A stretch of 13,791 bases of DNA from a candidate division WS6 bacterium GW2011_GWC2_36_7 (GTDB taxonomy: Bacteria > Patescibacteriota > Dojkabacteria > SC72), in the NCBI GenBank assembly GCA_000991805.1, contig LBSF01000007.1, positions 1-13,791 of the forward strand. The letters run 5' to 3'. The position numbers were made by a program, and so were the translations under genes. Under the pieces are notes generated by a model. The model was not told the origin of the DNA. It was given only the letters and a program-made list of their open reading frames with translations, and ran no database searches. Shown here piece by piece: positions 1 through 7,955 of this stretch (positions are counted from its first letter, which is position 1; each line of letters starts with the position of its first letter).

Positions 1-574
1 CTACTACGTCAACTTGCATTTCCGTACCTGACACTGCTCCTGCAATGGTTGTCGTATCTACCTCTATTGCGTCTAAAACCGCATTGTCTGTTGCTGAAAG
101 ATTAGCCGTTACTGTTCCATCAACCGTTAAAATCCCCCCATTATCATCAACTGATAAAACTCCCGTTGAATCTGTGGCTACTGTTACTCTTAACGCAGTC
201 GCTTCAAGACCAGCTCCGATGGGAACTGCCGCCCCATTGAACTGTGTAATATTAAATCCTGCTCCTGAAACTGCATTATCAATAAGTTGGACTGCTGTTA
301 ATATCCCACCCGCTATTTTTCTAATTGGAGCTAATATTGATTGATTTACTTCTTCTACTGTTCCTCTGATTGTAGAGACGCTACTTTGAACATCATTGAC
401 TATTAGTTCTAACTGTTGGAGCATCTTAGTTGCCTGCTTCATTGTATCTCTTGCATCTGCTACCGTCGTCTTAGTCTCTTTTATGAGCATTGCTACATAG
501 TAGAGTATGAGGCATACCATTATGGTCAAGACACTAACAATTATCATCCAAAATACTGGTGGTATTGTATCCAT
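1..574 (-). CDS. Membrane-anchored DUF948-like protein fused to phage-structural-like sequence, 3' end cut by window
   Basis: The frame starts at ATG 574-572 and stays open for 191 codons to the window edge, so the protein is partial. Residues about 7-31 form one hydrophobic membrane segment. Residues 32-90 are a helical stalk rich in K, E, Q and T with regular hydrophobic spacing, like the DUF948-type small membrane proteins (inferred from pattern). From about residue 95 the character changes to a beta-like, G/T/V/D-rich sequence with phrases such as ATALRVTVATDSTGVLSVDD and TVDGTVTANLSATDNAVLDA, which resemble phage tail or virion structural proteins. By hand count, bases 1-240 are about 47% G+C and bases 301-540 about 38%, so composition shifts with the sequence character. 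It lies 24 bases after the stop of the 976-residue surface gene, so co-transcription is likely. No Shine-Dalgarno is visible; the leader is A/T only. The fusion may be real or an assembly join. Confidence 0.65.
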   Translation of the reverse strand, partial: MDTIPPVFWMIIVSVLTIMVCLILYYVAMLIKETKTTVADARDTMKQATKMLQQLELIVNDVQSSVSTIRGTVEEVNQSILAPIRKIAGGILTAVQLIDNAVSGAGFNITQFNGAAVPIGAGLEATALRVTVATDSTGVLSVDDNGGILTVDGTVTANLSATDNAVLDAIEVDTTTIAGAVSGTEMQVDVV

Positions 575-598
575 GTTATTTAAATATATTTAATTTAG

Positions 599-3529
599 TT
601 ATTTTGTATTTCCACATGTTCCATTTAGGCTTCCACCTGCATTCCAGATCAAGGATTTACACTTTGTATCTGTTGGTGCAAATTTAGATATTCTTACAAA
701 ATATCCATTATTTGGACTCATTGAGAAATCTAATCCATATTCCATACTACCATCTACTTGTAATCCTTCATACTTACTCTTAGATGTAGGCCACCATGAT
801 ACATTGTTTGCGGTTAATCCTTCAATTGTATTTATGGAATCTATGAATGATCTTGCTGTGTACGCTGTGGTATATCCATGTACTCCTACGAGATTCCATC
901 CTGCGGAGAATGCTACTGGTACTGATGAGGTTAGGTTGTACCCTGGAATTGTTACTGTCCCATCTTGGGTTGCATATACCAGATATCCCTTCCCAGGTAC
1001 TATGGTGAAATTATTTCCTGTGCATGTTCCACTTGAGCATGAGTATCCACTATTCCATCTGCCTCCATCGAAAGTTGAAATATATTGTACTTCTACCCCA
1101 TTGGTTGAGGCTTGGGAGATGACATCTTTAGCTGTGTATGCTCCTGAATCTGTTGAAACTGGTACGAAATTAAAAGAAATGATATTTATTCCCTTTTTAA
1201 TTGCATATTGTTGCGCTGTAGCAACTTTTTTATAGTTGATATCAAACACATTAGATTCAAGTACCAAATCTTCCTCCGAGGTAGGATTTGCCATATCTTC
1301 TGGAATCTGAATTCCATCAACTCCATTTGATTCTATGTAGAAAAGGTTGTAAGTCTTCCCGTCCATTGTCCTGGTTGCTAATTCATAGGTACCAAGCTCA
1401 AAGCTGAACATCCCATACTCAGGAAGATACATAGCATATCCTCCGTCTTCCGCTTCTTCAGCATATGTCTGTTGTACAATACTTGGAAGTGAAGATTCTA
1501 CTTCCCCAATGTCACTACAACCTTTTATTTCGCAAGACTTCTTTGGAGTTCCCAATACACATTCATTATCCGAAGGACAATCAACTTTTACCCCTTTCTT
1601 ACCCAATACGTCAACACAATATCTTTTCGCTTCTTCTAACGCCTTTTGATAATCACTATCGTCCGCTGTACATTTTGCTTTGCTATATTCTTCTTCAAGT
1701 TCTGACACCTTAGTTTCCCAATATTTTTTAAATTCTGTTTTTTTCCTCAAGATTTCCAAGATCTCAGGACTATCTATTGGTATCGACCACGTATTTACTC
1801 TAAAGTTCTCTGTAATTTCTGGACTTCCGGCAACAGATATACATTGTTTCTTTCCAAGTTTTACCTGCTCCGCACCAGCCCCACACGATAGTACGCATGA
1901 TTTCAAAACCTTTTCTTCTGACAAGTCTGGGATGACAGTACACTCTGCAACATCCGTAGGTTCCTCTGTTGATGCCGGGTTAGTTTTTTTTCTAATACAA
2001 GTATTTGTGTTGACTATTTCTCCAAAAGTTCCATTGGCTTGGCAATAATGAGAGCTATGATCACTTAAAGGTTTACATGAATTTACTGGGGTACCATCTG
2101 GGCATGTCTTACTCACTTCACCATTAGCCTCACTTGGACCAGGTATACCCGTACTTGTTGTACTCATACAGATACTATTAGAAAATGATTGGACCTTTCC
2201 GTTAACACACTGAACTGAGGACGATGTTCCTGTCGGAGTACAGCTACTTGGAGAACATGAGGGAGCAGTGGAGCCACCACCACATTTGCTACTGTTAGCA
2301 TCACAACTCCCGTTTGAACAATATGATGTGCCATCACAATATGCTACAGATGATTGTTGGCTTGTTATATACTTTGCTTCAGCGGTCGATACTTTTAATG
2401 CATTCAAAACAGATTGAGGTACAACCCCACCGTTTTCTGCAGCAGCAACTTTGAGAACATTACCTGCACCTATCGTTGACGACTCGGCTGCTAAATCTGC
2501 GGCAGTCGCAGCTTTCCATCCTGTATCAGTAGAACAAATATATGAACCCGTAGGCAATACATTTCCTTGAGCATCTTTGACAGGCGTAGAAGAAGTACTC
2601 GTATTCTTTCCACAACCCGCATAGGCACCCATTACTAACTTGTCCCATATATAGCTACTCACTGGTTGTGTTTTCTTTATTGATATATCAAAAGTTGTAA
2701 CCTCAAAAAAACCGTAAATAAATTGTTGTTCATCACTCACTCCATAATTACTGTAAATTCCCTTAACTCTAAAAGTATCGTTCGTTACTTCCAAAGGCAA
2801 TACATTCCCCTCCACATCTCTGATAGCAGAAGCATCAAGATACCACCCTCCCTCATCATTAACAGCGCTACTGTAAACGATACTATCTTTACTCTCACTA
2901 CCATCATTAAAAGTAATATATACAATAGCATCTCTAGAATATGTTCCATCATCACCAACTACCTTGCCAAATATTGGCATAGGCTCCCCTACAGTATCTA
3001 ATACTCCAAATGTCTTAACAGTGGATACACTCCCCTTAAAACTCCATATGCCATCACCTACTACAAAGTTGTATGTAGAGTTTTCATCCAAATTAGTCAT
3101 CGTCACACTGTGGGTATAGTAAGAACCCATTTTAGTAACCTTAATATTCTCACAATCAAAATTTTCCCCACTTACACTAAATGTAGAATCCTTTGTCTCA
3201 CTTGCAGTTTTGTTAAACGCATCTACACAAGCCTTTTGAGCATCACTCACATCCCTGTCATCATATGCCATAGTTGATCCTACAATCCCTAGAGGGCCAG
3301 GAAGTAATCCTTTGTCTTTCTTAACATACACAATACCTTTCATAGGGGAAGTTGTCGTCCAAGTCACTGTAGCAGATCCATCCGTTATATTTGTAACTAC
3401 AACATTTTGAGGTTTGAACGCTATTGATTTGTATACATAATATCCAGCAATACCAACTAACCCTACACCTACCAATATCAATATTATCTTTGATATCAGT
3501 CTTAATACTTTTTGTGTTTTAATACCCAT
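599..3529 (-). CDS. Large cysteine-rich N-terminally anchored surface protein
   Basis: This 976-residue protein matches no family I can name as a whole. Residues 11-33 are a strongly hydrophobic uncleaved signal anchor after a basic start (K4, K7, R10), so the bulk should be outside the membrane. Residues about 38-175 look like a fibronectin type III domain (VVVTNITDGSATVTWTTTSP). Residues about 180-285 resemble a carboxypeptidase-regulatory-like beta domain. Residues 300-575 are rich in Ser, Thr, Gly and Cys. Residues 585-690 contain a charged helical stretch plus more cysteines. I count 30 cysteines in all, which implies disulfide bonding outside the cell. Residues about 779-862 and 874-950 are two copies of one module (GINIISF/AGWNLVGV, then YTA, then PGKGYLVY/PNNGYFVR). 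The start is the first ATG after a divergent promoter region; no Shine-Dalgarno is seen. A role in adhesion or the cell envelope is inference. Confidence 0.85.
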   Translation of the reverse strand: MGIKTQKVLRLISKIILILVGVGLVGIAGYYVYKSIAFKPQNVVVTNITDGSATVTWTTTSPMKGIVYVKKDKGLLPGPLGIVGSTMAYDDRDVSDAQKACVDAFNKTASETKDSTFSVSGENFDCENIKVTKMGSYYTHSVTMTNLDENSTYNFVVGDGIWSFKGSVSTVKTFGVLDTVGEPMPIFGKVVGDDGTYSRDAIVYITFNDGSESKDSIVYSSAVNDEGGWYLDASAIRDVEGNVLPLEVTNDTFRVKGIYSNYGVSDEQQFIYGFFEVTTFDISIKKTQPVSSYIWDKLVMGAYAGCGKNTSTSSTPVKDAQGNVLPTGSYICSTDTGWKAATAADLAAESSTIGAGNVLKVAAAENGGVVPQSVLNALKVSTAEAKYITSQQSSVAYCDGTSYCSNGSCDANSSKCGGGSTAPSCSPSSCTPTGTSSSVQCVNGKVQSFSNSICMSTTSTGIPGPSEANGEVSKTCPDGTPVNSCKPLSDHSSHYCQANGTFGEIVNTNTCIRKKTNPASTEEPTDVAECTVIPDLSEEKVLKSCVLSCGAGAEQVKLGKKQCISVAGSPEITENFRVNTWSIPIDSPEILEILRKKTEFKKYWETKVSELEEEYSKAKCTADDSDYQKALEEAKRYCVDVLGKKGVKVDCPSDNECVLGTPKKSCEIKGCSDIGEVESSLPSIVQQTYAEEAEDGGYAMYLPEYGMFSFELGTYELATRTMDGKTYNLFYIESNGVDGIQIPEDMANPTSEEDLVLESNVFDINYKKVATAQQYAIKKGINIISFNFVPVSTDSGAYTAKDVISQASTNGVEVQYISTFDGGRWNSGYSCSSGTCTGNNFTIVPGKGYLVYATQDGTVTIPGYNLTSSVPVAFSAGWNLVGVHGYTTAYTARSFIDSINTIEGLTANNVSWWPTSKSKYEGLQVDGSMEYGLDFSMSPNNGYFVRISKFAPTDTKCKSLIWNAGGSLNGTCGNTK

Positions 3530-3567
3530 TTGAGCAGATTGATTAGAATATTAATATATATACATAT

Positions 3568-3596
3568 ATCAAACAAAATAATGGGAGATATGTCAA
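3568..3596 (-). promoter_or_regulatory. Putative promoter of the surface-protein gene
   Basis: On the minus strand a perfect TTGACA (3596-3591) is followed after 17 bases by TTTGAT (3573-3568), a four-of-six match to TATAAT. Transcription would start about 30-35 bases before the ATG at 3529. The -10 is weak, and other TA-rich hexamers lie nearby. Confidence 0.4.
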
Positions 3597-3602
3597 ATAT
3601 AA

Positions 3603-3611
3603 TGGTATAAT
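3603..3611 (+). promoter_or_regulatory. Extended -10 promoter of rsmE, probably leaderless
   Basis: TGGTATAAT is a perfect -10 hexamer (3606-3611) with the upstream TG of an extended -10. Only six bases separate it from the rsmE ATG at 3618, so the expected transcription start falls on or next to the A of the start codon. No -35 is recognisable at 16-18 bases, as is common for extended -10 promoters. Confidence 0.6.
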
Positions 3612-3617
3612 CAGCAC

Positions 3618-4346
3618 ATGCAAAAATACTTTGTACGACACAAATTAAGCGTAGGAGACATAACCCACCTATCCGATTCGGACAGTGAGTTAATACTCTC
3701 TCAGAATAAACTCCACGTAGAGGATGTAATTGAGGTTGAAACATACCAAAATACATACCTTGCACATATTACAGATATGGAGAAAAATTCTGTAGAAGTA
3801 GAAATCTTAGAAGACAGAGGCGTTAGGGAAAACTCTTACGTACCAAGCGTTTCAATCATACAAGCCTTAAGTAATGATACAAAATTCAACTACTTTGTTG
3901 AAAAAAGTGTAGAGATTGGTATTGAAAAAATCATACCTACGGAAACAAGATATTCACTAAGAGGTAAGAGCAAAGCTATCAAAGACTACGGTATGTGGAA
4001 CAAGATAATTAGAGATGCTACAGATCAATCTAGAAATACGTTCCCTACTATGATTGAGAAGCCAATTAGGATAAAGGAGCTTTTGGAATACAATTTTGAA
4101 GAAGATGCAGTTAAGATATGCTTGGCTACAGAGAATGTAGACGCAAAATATTTAAATGATGTAGATGTAAAAAACAAACCAGTATACATAGCTATTGGTC
4201 CCGAAAAAGGATGGAGCTCTTCAGATTTAGATGTATTTAAGGAATTGAATTTTACATTTGTTAAACTAAGAGGCAATATCTTAAGAACCGAAACTACTGG
4301 GTTAGTCATTGGAAGTATAATTAAGTATATAAAGGAAGAAATATAA
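3618..4346 (+). CDS. rsmE: 16S rRNA (uracil-1498-N3)-methyltransferase RsmE
   Basis: RsmE is a SPOUT-fold enzyme that uses S-adenosylmethionine to methylate N3 of U1498 in 16S rRNA. At 242 residues the length is normal for the family. Residues 1-72 match the N-terminal PUA-like RNA-binding domain. The SPOUT domain follows, with family signatures: the ALSNDTKFNYFVEKSVEIG stretch near 83-101, DATDQSRN (133-140, where many relatives have EQSGR), IGPEKGW (193-199) and LRTETTGL (222-229), which forms the cofactor-binding knot. The start gives the usual family N-terminus and sits six bases after a TATAAT box. Its stop TAA (4344-4346) overlaps the next start by one base (TAATG), so the two rRNA methylase genes are very likely translationally coupled. 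DATDQSRN in place of the EQSGR form is a mild divergence. Confidence 0.93.
   Translation: MQKYFVRHKLSVGDITHLSDSDSELILSQNKLHVEDVIEVETYQNTYLAHITDMEKNSVEVEILEDRGVRENSYVPSVSIIQALSNDTKFNYFVEKSVEIGIEKIIPTETRYSLRGKSKAIKDYGMWNKIIRDATDQSRNTFPTMIEKPIRIKELLEYNFEEDAVKICLATENVDAKYLNDVDVKNKPVYIAIGPEKGWSSSDLDVFKELNFTFVKLRGNILRTETTGLVIGSIIKYIKEEI
4333..4338 (+). promoter_or_regulatory. Shine-Dalgarno site of the RsmB/F-type methylase gene
   Basis: AGGAAG lies seven bases before the ATG at 4346, inside the end of rsmE. It is one of the few clear Shine-Dalgarno sites in this window and fixes the start at 4346. Confidence 0.65.
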
Positions 4347-5353
4347 TGTTAAAAGCTACAAGATCAAACTACAAAAAACCAAGAAAAGCACCTGTTGCTC
4401 ACAAGGAATTCTTCACAAAGGAAAATCTTTTTATCTCCCGTATTGCGAGTATCTTAATGGTTCCTAAACCTCAGATTATGAGTATCTTTTCCTCGAGAGC
4501 TGTTACTACAATTAGATTGAACCCTCTAAAAGGGAATGTAGAAGATACTAAAAGAGCATTAGAAGAGAAAGAGTATCAATTGCAGGAAATTCCATGGGCT
4601 AAGAATTGTTACTTTGTATTAAACTATGACAAGTCTGAAGTATCTCAATCCGTGGAATATCAGGATGGTAAATTTTACATCCAAAATCTTTCAAGCATTT
4701 TAGATTCGTTGGTTTTAGATCCTCAAGAAGGAGAATATATTTTGGATATGTGTGCTGCTCCTGGTAGTAAGACTACCCATATTGCAGCGATGATGAATAA
4801 CAAGGGAAAGATATTGGCAAATGATATTGATATGAGCAGAGTGTCTTCTTTAAAGAATGTCTTGTATCAGTTTGGTGCTAGGAATGCAAAGGCTACATAC
4901 AGTGATTCTGCTGAATTTGGTAAAAAATACCCTGAATATTTTGATAGAGTACTTTTAGATGCACCATGTAGTGGTGAAGGAATGATCTATATGAATAGTC
5001 AGAAGCCTTTGAGATTCTGGGGATTGGATAAGATAAAGAGGAATTCTTTCTTACAAAAGGATTTAATAATATCTGCATTTAGAACTTTGAAAACTGGTGG
5101 TACACTCGTCTACTCTACTTGTACATTGGAACCTGAAGAGAATGAGGGAGTTGTTACATTCCTTCTAGAGCATTTTCCTAATGCTACTGTAGAAGCTATT
5201 GATATTGATTTAGCAGGAGAAAAAGGATTTACATCAAAGGGAATCACTAAGTGGAGTGGTAATACCTACGATCTGGCTGTTAAGAAGACTTTGAGAGTCA
5301 TTCCTAACAGCAAGATGATGGGCTTTTATATCGCTAAGATAAAGAAGAACTAA
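4346..5353 (+). CDS. RsmB/RsmF-type (NOL1/NOP2/Sun) rRNA m5C methyltransferase
   Basis: This 335-residue protein belongs to the Fmu/Sun RNA cytosine-C5 methyltransferase family. The S-adenosylmethionine-binding motif I is DMCAAPGSKTTH (134-145). Motif IV is DAPCSGEG (205-212) with C208, and motif VI is STCTLEPEENEG (257-268) with catalytic C259, so both family cysteines are present. Residues 1-110 resemble the family's N-terminal RNA-binding part, without the long NusB-like domain of RsmB. The C-terminus ends soon after the Rossmann core and lacks the PUA-like extension of E. coli RsmF. It overlaps rsmE by one base, so a joint job in modifying 16S rRNA is likely, but whether it targets C967, C1407 or another position cannot be read from the sequence. 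Its TAA (5351-5353) overlaps the pnp stop on the other strand. Confidence 0.9.
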   Translation: MLKATRSNYKKPRKAPVAHKEFFTKENLFISRIASILMVPKPQIMSIFSSRAVTTIRLNPLKGNVEDTKRALEEKEYQLQEIPWAKNCYFVLNYDKSEVSQSVEYQDGKFYIQNLSSILDSLVLDPQEGEYILDMCAAPGSKTTHIAAMMNNKGKILANDIDMSRVSSLKNVLYQFGARNAKATYSDSAEFGKKYPEYFDRVLLDAPCSGEGMIYMNSQKPLRFWGLDKIKRNSFLQKDLIISAFRTLKTGGTLVYSTCTLEPEENEGVVTFLLEHFPNATVEAIDIDLAGEKGFTSKGITKWSGNTYDLAVKKTLRVIPNSKMMGFYIAKIKKN

Positions 5354-7455
5354 GCTACTTCCGTAACTTCTTCGTTCTTGTCTAAACCTTTCATACTCAA
5401 TTTGATCTTACCCATGTTATCTATACCAACGACTTTGACTTTAACGATGTCACCTTCATTAATGAAGTCATGAACATCCTTAACAAAATCATCTGATAGT
5501 TCTGATACATGTACTAGACCAGATATTCCTGGTGCTAGATCAACAAATGCTCCATATGGCATTATTGATGCAGCTTTACCTTCATAGACAGTTCCAATTT
5601 CTGGTTTGAAATCATATCTCCTGATTGCCTTTACAGCAGCATCAAGTGATTCCTGAGATGCAGAATAGATATTTACTGTACCATCTTCTTCAATCTCAAT
5701 CTCAGCTCCAGTTCTCTCAGAAAGTTCTCTAATGTTCTTTCCGCCTGGGCCAATGATCTCACCGATCTTGTCTACAGCGACTTTCTCTTGTGCTACTCTT
5801 GGTGCAAATTCAGACATAGTTGTTCTTGGTTCTGCAATTGTTTTACTCATTGCTTCAAGAATCTTTGCTCTAGCTTCTGTTGATTGTTTGAATGTTTGTT
5901 CAACAATTTCCATAGATAGACCTTGTGTCTTTGTATCCATCTGTACAGCGGTTACGCCATCAGCGGTTCCTGCAATCTTGAAGTCCATGTCGCCATAGAA
6001 ATCTTCAACACCTTGCATGTCTGTTAAGACTTTGAAACTACCATCATCGGATGTAACTAATCCACATGCTATACCTGCAACTGCCTTTCTTAAAGGAACA
6101 CCTGCTGCCATTAATGACATACTAGATCCACATACTGATGCCATTGAGCTTGATCCGTTTTCACCTTGGATTTCACTCATTACTAACATTGTGTATGGGA
6201 ATTCCTTTTCAGAAGGTAATACAGGAACCAAAGCTTTTTCAGCTAACATTCCATGACCAATTGCTCTTCTACTTGGGGAGAATTTGATTCTGTCGCATAC
6301 TCCATATGCAAATGGTAAGTCATTGTAGAAATGCATATATCTCTGTTCTCTCTCACCTTCCATATCATCTACCAATCGAACATCTCTCATACTACCTAAT
6401 GTCGCAATGGTTAATGTCTGAGTTACTCCTCTTGTGAAGACTGCAGATCCATGAACTCTTGGTAAAAGATCAGCTTCTGTGTAAAGTTCTCGGATTTCAT
6501 CCATAGCTCTACCATCAACTCTAGTATTCTCTTCAAGAACAATCTTTCTTGCAGCTTTCTTTAGGAGGTAATCATATGCCTCTGCGAGTACAGCTTTAGA
6601 AAATTTACCATCAAATTCTGCGAATATTTCTTCTTTTGTTGCTTCGTGAACTTTGTCACTAGCTTTTTGAAGATTCTCTTTTATTCTTGCTTCTGTTAAG
6701 AATTCCTTAACTCCAGTTAATGCTTCTTCAGGAGTTGCATATGATGTATATGTTTTTTCCTTCATTTCCAATTTCTTTAGGAATGCATTCTGTGCTTCTA
6801 ACCATGGTTGCATTAACTTCAAAGAATCTTTCATTGCAGAGAGAATCTCTTCGTTGGTTGCTTCATAGCAACCTGCATCAACCATTGTGAATGTTTCGCC
6901 GTCTCCAGCTACAACATAGTTCATCTTCTCTTCAGGAGTTGTTAAGTCCATAGACTTGAGGATATTTGCTGGTTTTCCATCTACTATACCCATTCTGACA
7001 CCAGCTATTGGTCCAGAAAAAGGAGCAGATGAATACATCAATGCTACAGATGCAGCATTAATAGCCAAAAGCATTGGATCATTCTCACCATCATATGACA
7101 TTACTGTCACGATTAAGTTCAAATCATTTCTGTAATCCTTAGGGAACCTAGGTCTTACTGCTCTATCTATCATTCTTGCTTTTAATACAGCATCATCACT
7201 TGGGAATCTTTCTCTTTTAACAAATCTAGATCCATTTATCTTTCCAGATGCATAGAATTTCTCTATGTATTCAACTGAAAGAGGAAAGAAATCTGATTCT
7301 TGTCTTGGAGTAGCGGTATTAGCATTTACTGTAATAACAGTGTCTCCCATTCTAGCTAATATTGCTGATTCTGATCTTAATGCAAGTTTACCTGTTTCAA
7401 AGGTACATTTCCTTCCATCTATCTCAAATTCGTGTTTTATTTCGTTTAAAACCAT
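5350..7455 (-). CDS. pnp: Polyribonucleotide nucleotidyltransferase (PNPase)
   Basis: PNPase degrades RNA 3'-to-5' using phosphate, releasing nucleoside diphosphates, and acts as a trimer in the cytoplasm. The 701 residues are the normal bacterial length. In order they show the first RNase PH domain (about 1-145, with FFPLSVEYIEKFYASGKING and RPLFP-like RPRFP at 101-105), a helical linker (about 240-305), the second RNase PH domain (about 310-535), a KH domain (about 555-612, IIGPGGKNIREL) and an S1 domain (about 618-690, GAFVDLAPGISGLVHVSEL). The second PH core keeps the GDMDFK segment (488-493) that carries active-site acidic residues, and DTK at 507-509. It follows rpsO, the classical gene order. 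The leader carries an 11-bp hairpin that could serve in autoregulation. The stop is TAG, overlapping the convergent methylase stop. Confidence 0.97.
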   Translation of the reverse strand: MVLNEIKHEFEIDGRKCTFETGKLALRSESAILARMGDTVITVNANTATPRQESDFFPLSVEYIEKFYASGKINGSRFVKRERFPSDDAVLKARMIDRAVRPRFPKDYRNDLNLIVTVMSYDGENDPMLLAINAASVALMYSSAPFSGPIAGVRMGIVDGKPANILKSMDLTTPEEKMNYVVAGDGETFTMVDAGCYEATNEEILSAMKDSLKLMQPWLEAQNAFLKKLEMKEKTYTSYATPEEALTGVKEFLTEARIKENLQKASDKVHEATKEEIFAEFDGKFSKAVLAEAYDYLLKKAARKIVLEENTRVDGRAMDEIRELYTEADLLPRVHGSAVFTRGVTQTLTIATLGSMRDVRLVDDMEGEREQRYMHFYNDLPFAYGVCDRIKFSPSRRAIGHGMLAEKALVPVLPSEKEFPYTMLVMSEIQGENGSSSMASVCGSSMSLMAAGVPLRKAVAGIACGLVTSDDGSFKVLTDMQGVEDFYGDMDFKIAGTADGVTAVQMDTKTQGLSMEIVEQTFKQSTEARAKILEAMSKTIAEPRTTMSEFAPRVAQEKVAVDKIGEIIGPGGKNIRELSERTGAEIEIEEDGTVNIYSASQESLDAAVKAIRRYDFKPEIGTVYEGKAASIMPYGAFVDLAPGISGLVHVSELSDDFVKDVHDFINEGDIVKVKVVGIDNMGKIKLSMKGLDKNEEVTEVA

Positions 7456-7484
7456 TTTAATTAATTAAAAAATATAATTTAAAT

Positions 7485-7514
7485 ATATCGATGACATAAT
7501 ACAGTCATCAATAT
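7485..7514 (-). promoter_or_regulatory. 11-bp hairpin in the rpsO-pnp spacer
   Basis: On the minus strand ATATTGATGAC (7514-7504) and GTCATCGATAT (7495-7485) form an 11-bp stem with one T-G wobble around an 8-base loop. No T-run follows, so it is not a terminator. It lies 29 bases before the pnp start. In E. coli a stem in the same place is the RNase III/PNPase autoregulation site; the same role here is inference from position. Confidence 0.55.
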
Positions 7515-7518
7515 TATA
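7513..7518 (-). promoter_or_regulatory. Possible -10 box for pnp
   Basis: A perfect TATAAT (7518-7513) lies 57 bases before the pnp ATG. The best upstream hexamer is TTGTAA at 15 bases, which is weak. A transcript from here would begin inside the 5' arm of the hairpin, so only readthrough from rpsO would carry the full stem. Confidence 0.3.
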
Positions 7519-7549
7519 TGTTTTGGAAAGTTTTTACAAAGAAAGAGGT

Positions 7550-7568
7550 AAAAAGGTTTTAGACCTTT
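7550..7568 (-). terminator. Weak terminator-like hairpin at the rpsO stop
   Basis: AAAGGT and ACCTTT form a 6-bp stem with loop CTAAA that contains the rpsO stop codon. The T-tract is only five bases long and partly inside the stem. If it works at all, it should allow readthrough into pnp. Confidence 0.25.
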
Positions 7569-7822
7569 AACTTCTTTGATAATTCGGTATACCTACCTAA
7601 TTCGCTATCTTTAAGATATTGAATCAATCTTCTTCTCTTACCAACCATTTGAAGTAATCCTCTTCTAGAGTGATTATCTTTTTTATGATCTTTAAGATGC
7701 TCACTTAATTTCTCTATTTGCATAGTTAACAAGGCAATTTGTACTTCAGGGGAACCAGTATCACCTTCGTGAATGGCATACTTACCTACTGCTATTTGTT
7801 TTTCTTCTAGTGTTAGTGACAT
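7559..7822 (-). CDS. rpsO: 30S ribosomal protein S15
   Basis: S15 is a primary 16S rRNA binder of the central domain and helps assemble the platform of the 30S subunit. The 87 residues are the family's normal length and align end to end with known S15: the [13 protein letters not shown] stretch (21-33), the [12 protein letters not shown] signature (45-56) that contacts the three-way rRNA junction, and [18 protein letters not shown] at the C-terminus. The next gene is pnp, the classical rpsO-pnp pair, 103 bases away. A consensus promoter sits about 67 bases upstream, so it can be transcribed apart from the nusA-infB block. The roughly 60-base leader leaves room for S15 autoregulation, which is known in several bacteria but not proven here. 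No Shine-Dalgarno is obvious before the ATG. Confidence 0.97.
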   Translation of the reverse strand: MSLTLEEKQIAVGKYAIHEGDTGSPEVQIALLTMQIEKLSEHLKDHKKDNHSRRGLLQMVGKRRRLIQYLKDSELGRYTELSKKLKV

Positions 7823-7888
7823 TTCTATTCTAAGATTATCATTATGTATTCTTAATTACAAGCCGGAGCCCAAAATAGGACAGAGATT

Positions 7889-7917
7889 ATTGTATAATTT
7901 TATAGGTCATCTGTCAA
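7889..7917 (-). promoter_or_regulatory. Strong sigma70-type promoter of rpsO
   Basis: TTGACA (7917-7912) and TACAAT (7894-7889) are separated by exactly 17 bases, a perfect -35 with a five-of-six -10. The predicted start is near 7882, giving a leader of about 60 bases before the ATG at 7822. It is the best consensus promoter in the window. Confidence 0.75.
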
Positions 7918-7955
7918 GCTACAACAGGCATAACCTTAATATATACTTTTTACTT

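Noticed and set aside
45..344. Plus-strand frame of 99 codons at the window start
   Set aside because: The minus-strand frame from 574 is longer, begins with a membrane segment and stalk and has meaningful residue patterns; the plus frame is its shadow.
3502..3765. Minus-strand frame overlapping the rsmE start and the surface-gene promoter
   Set aside because: It runs antisense to rsmE, whose protein has clear family motifs, and it crosses A/T-rich noncoding DNA. The product has no recognisable character.
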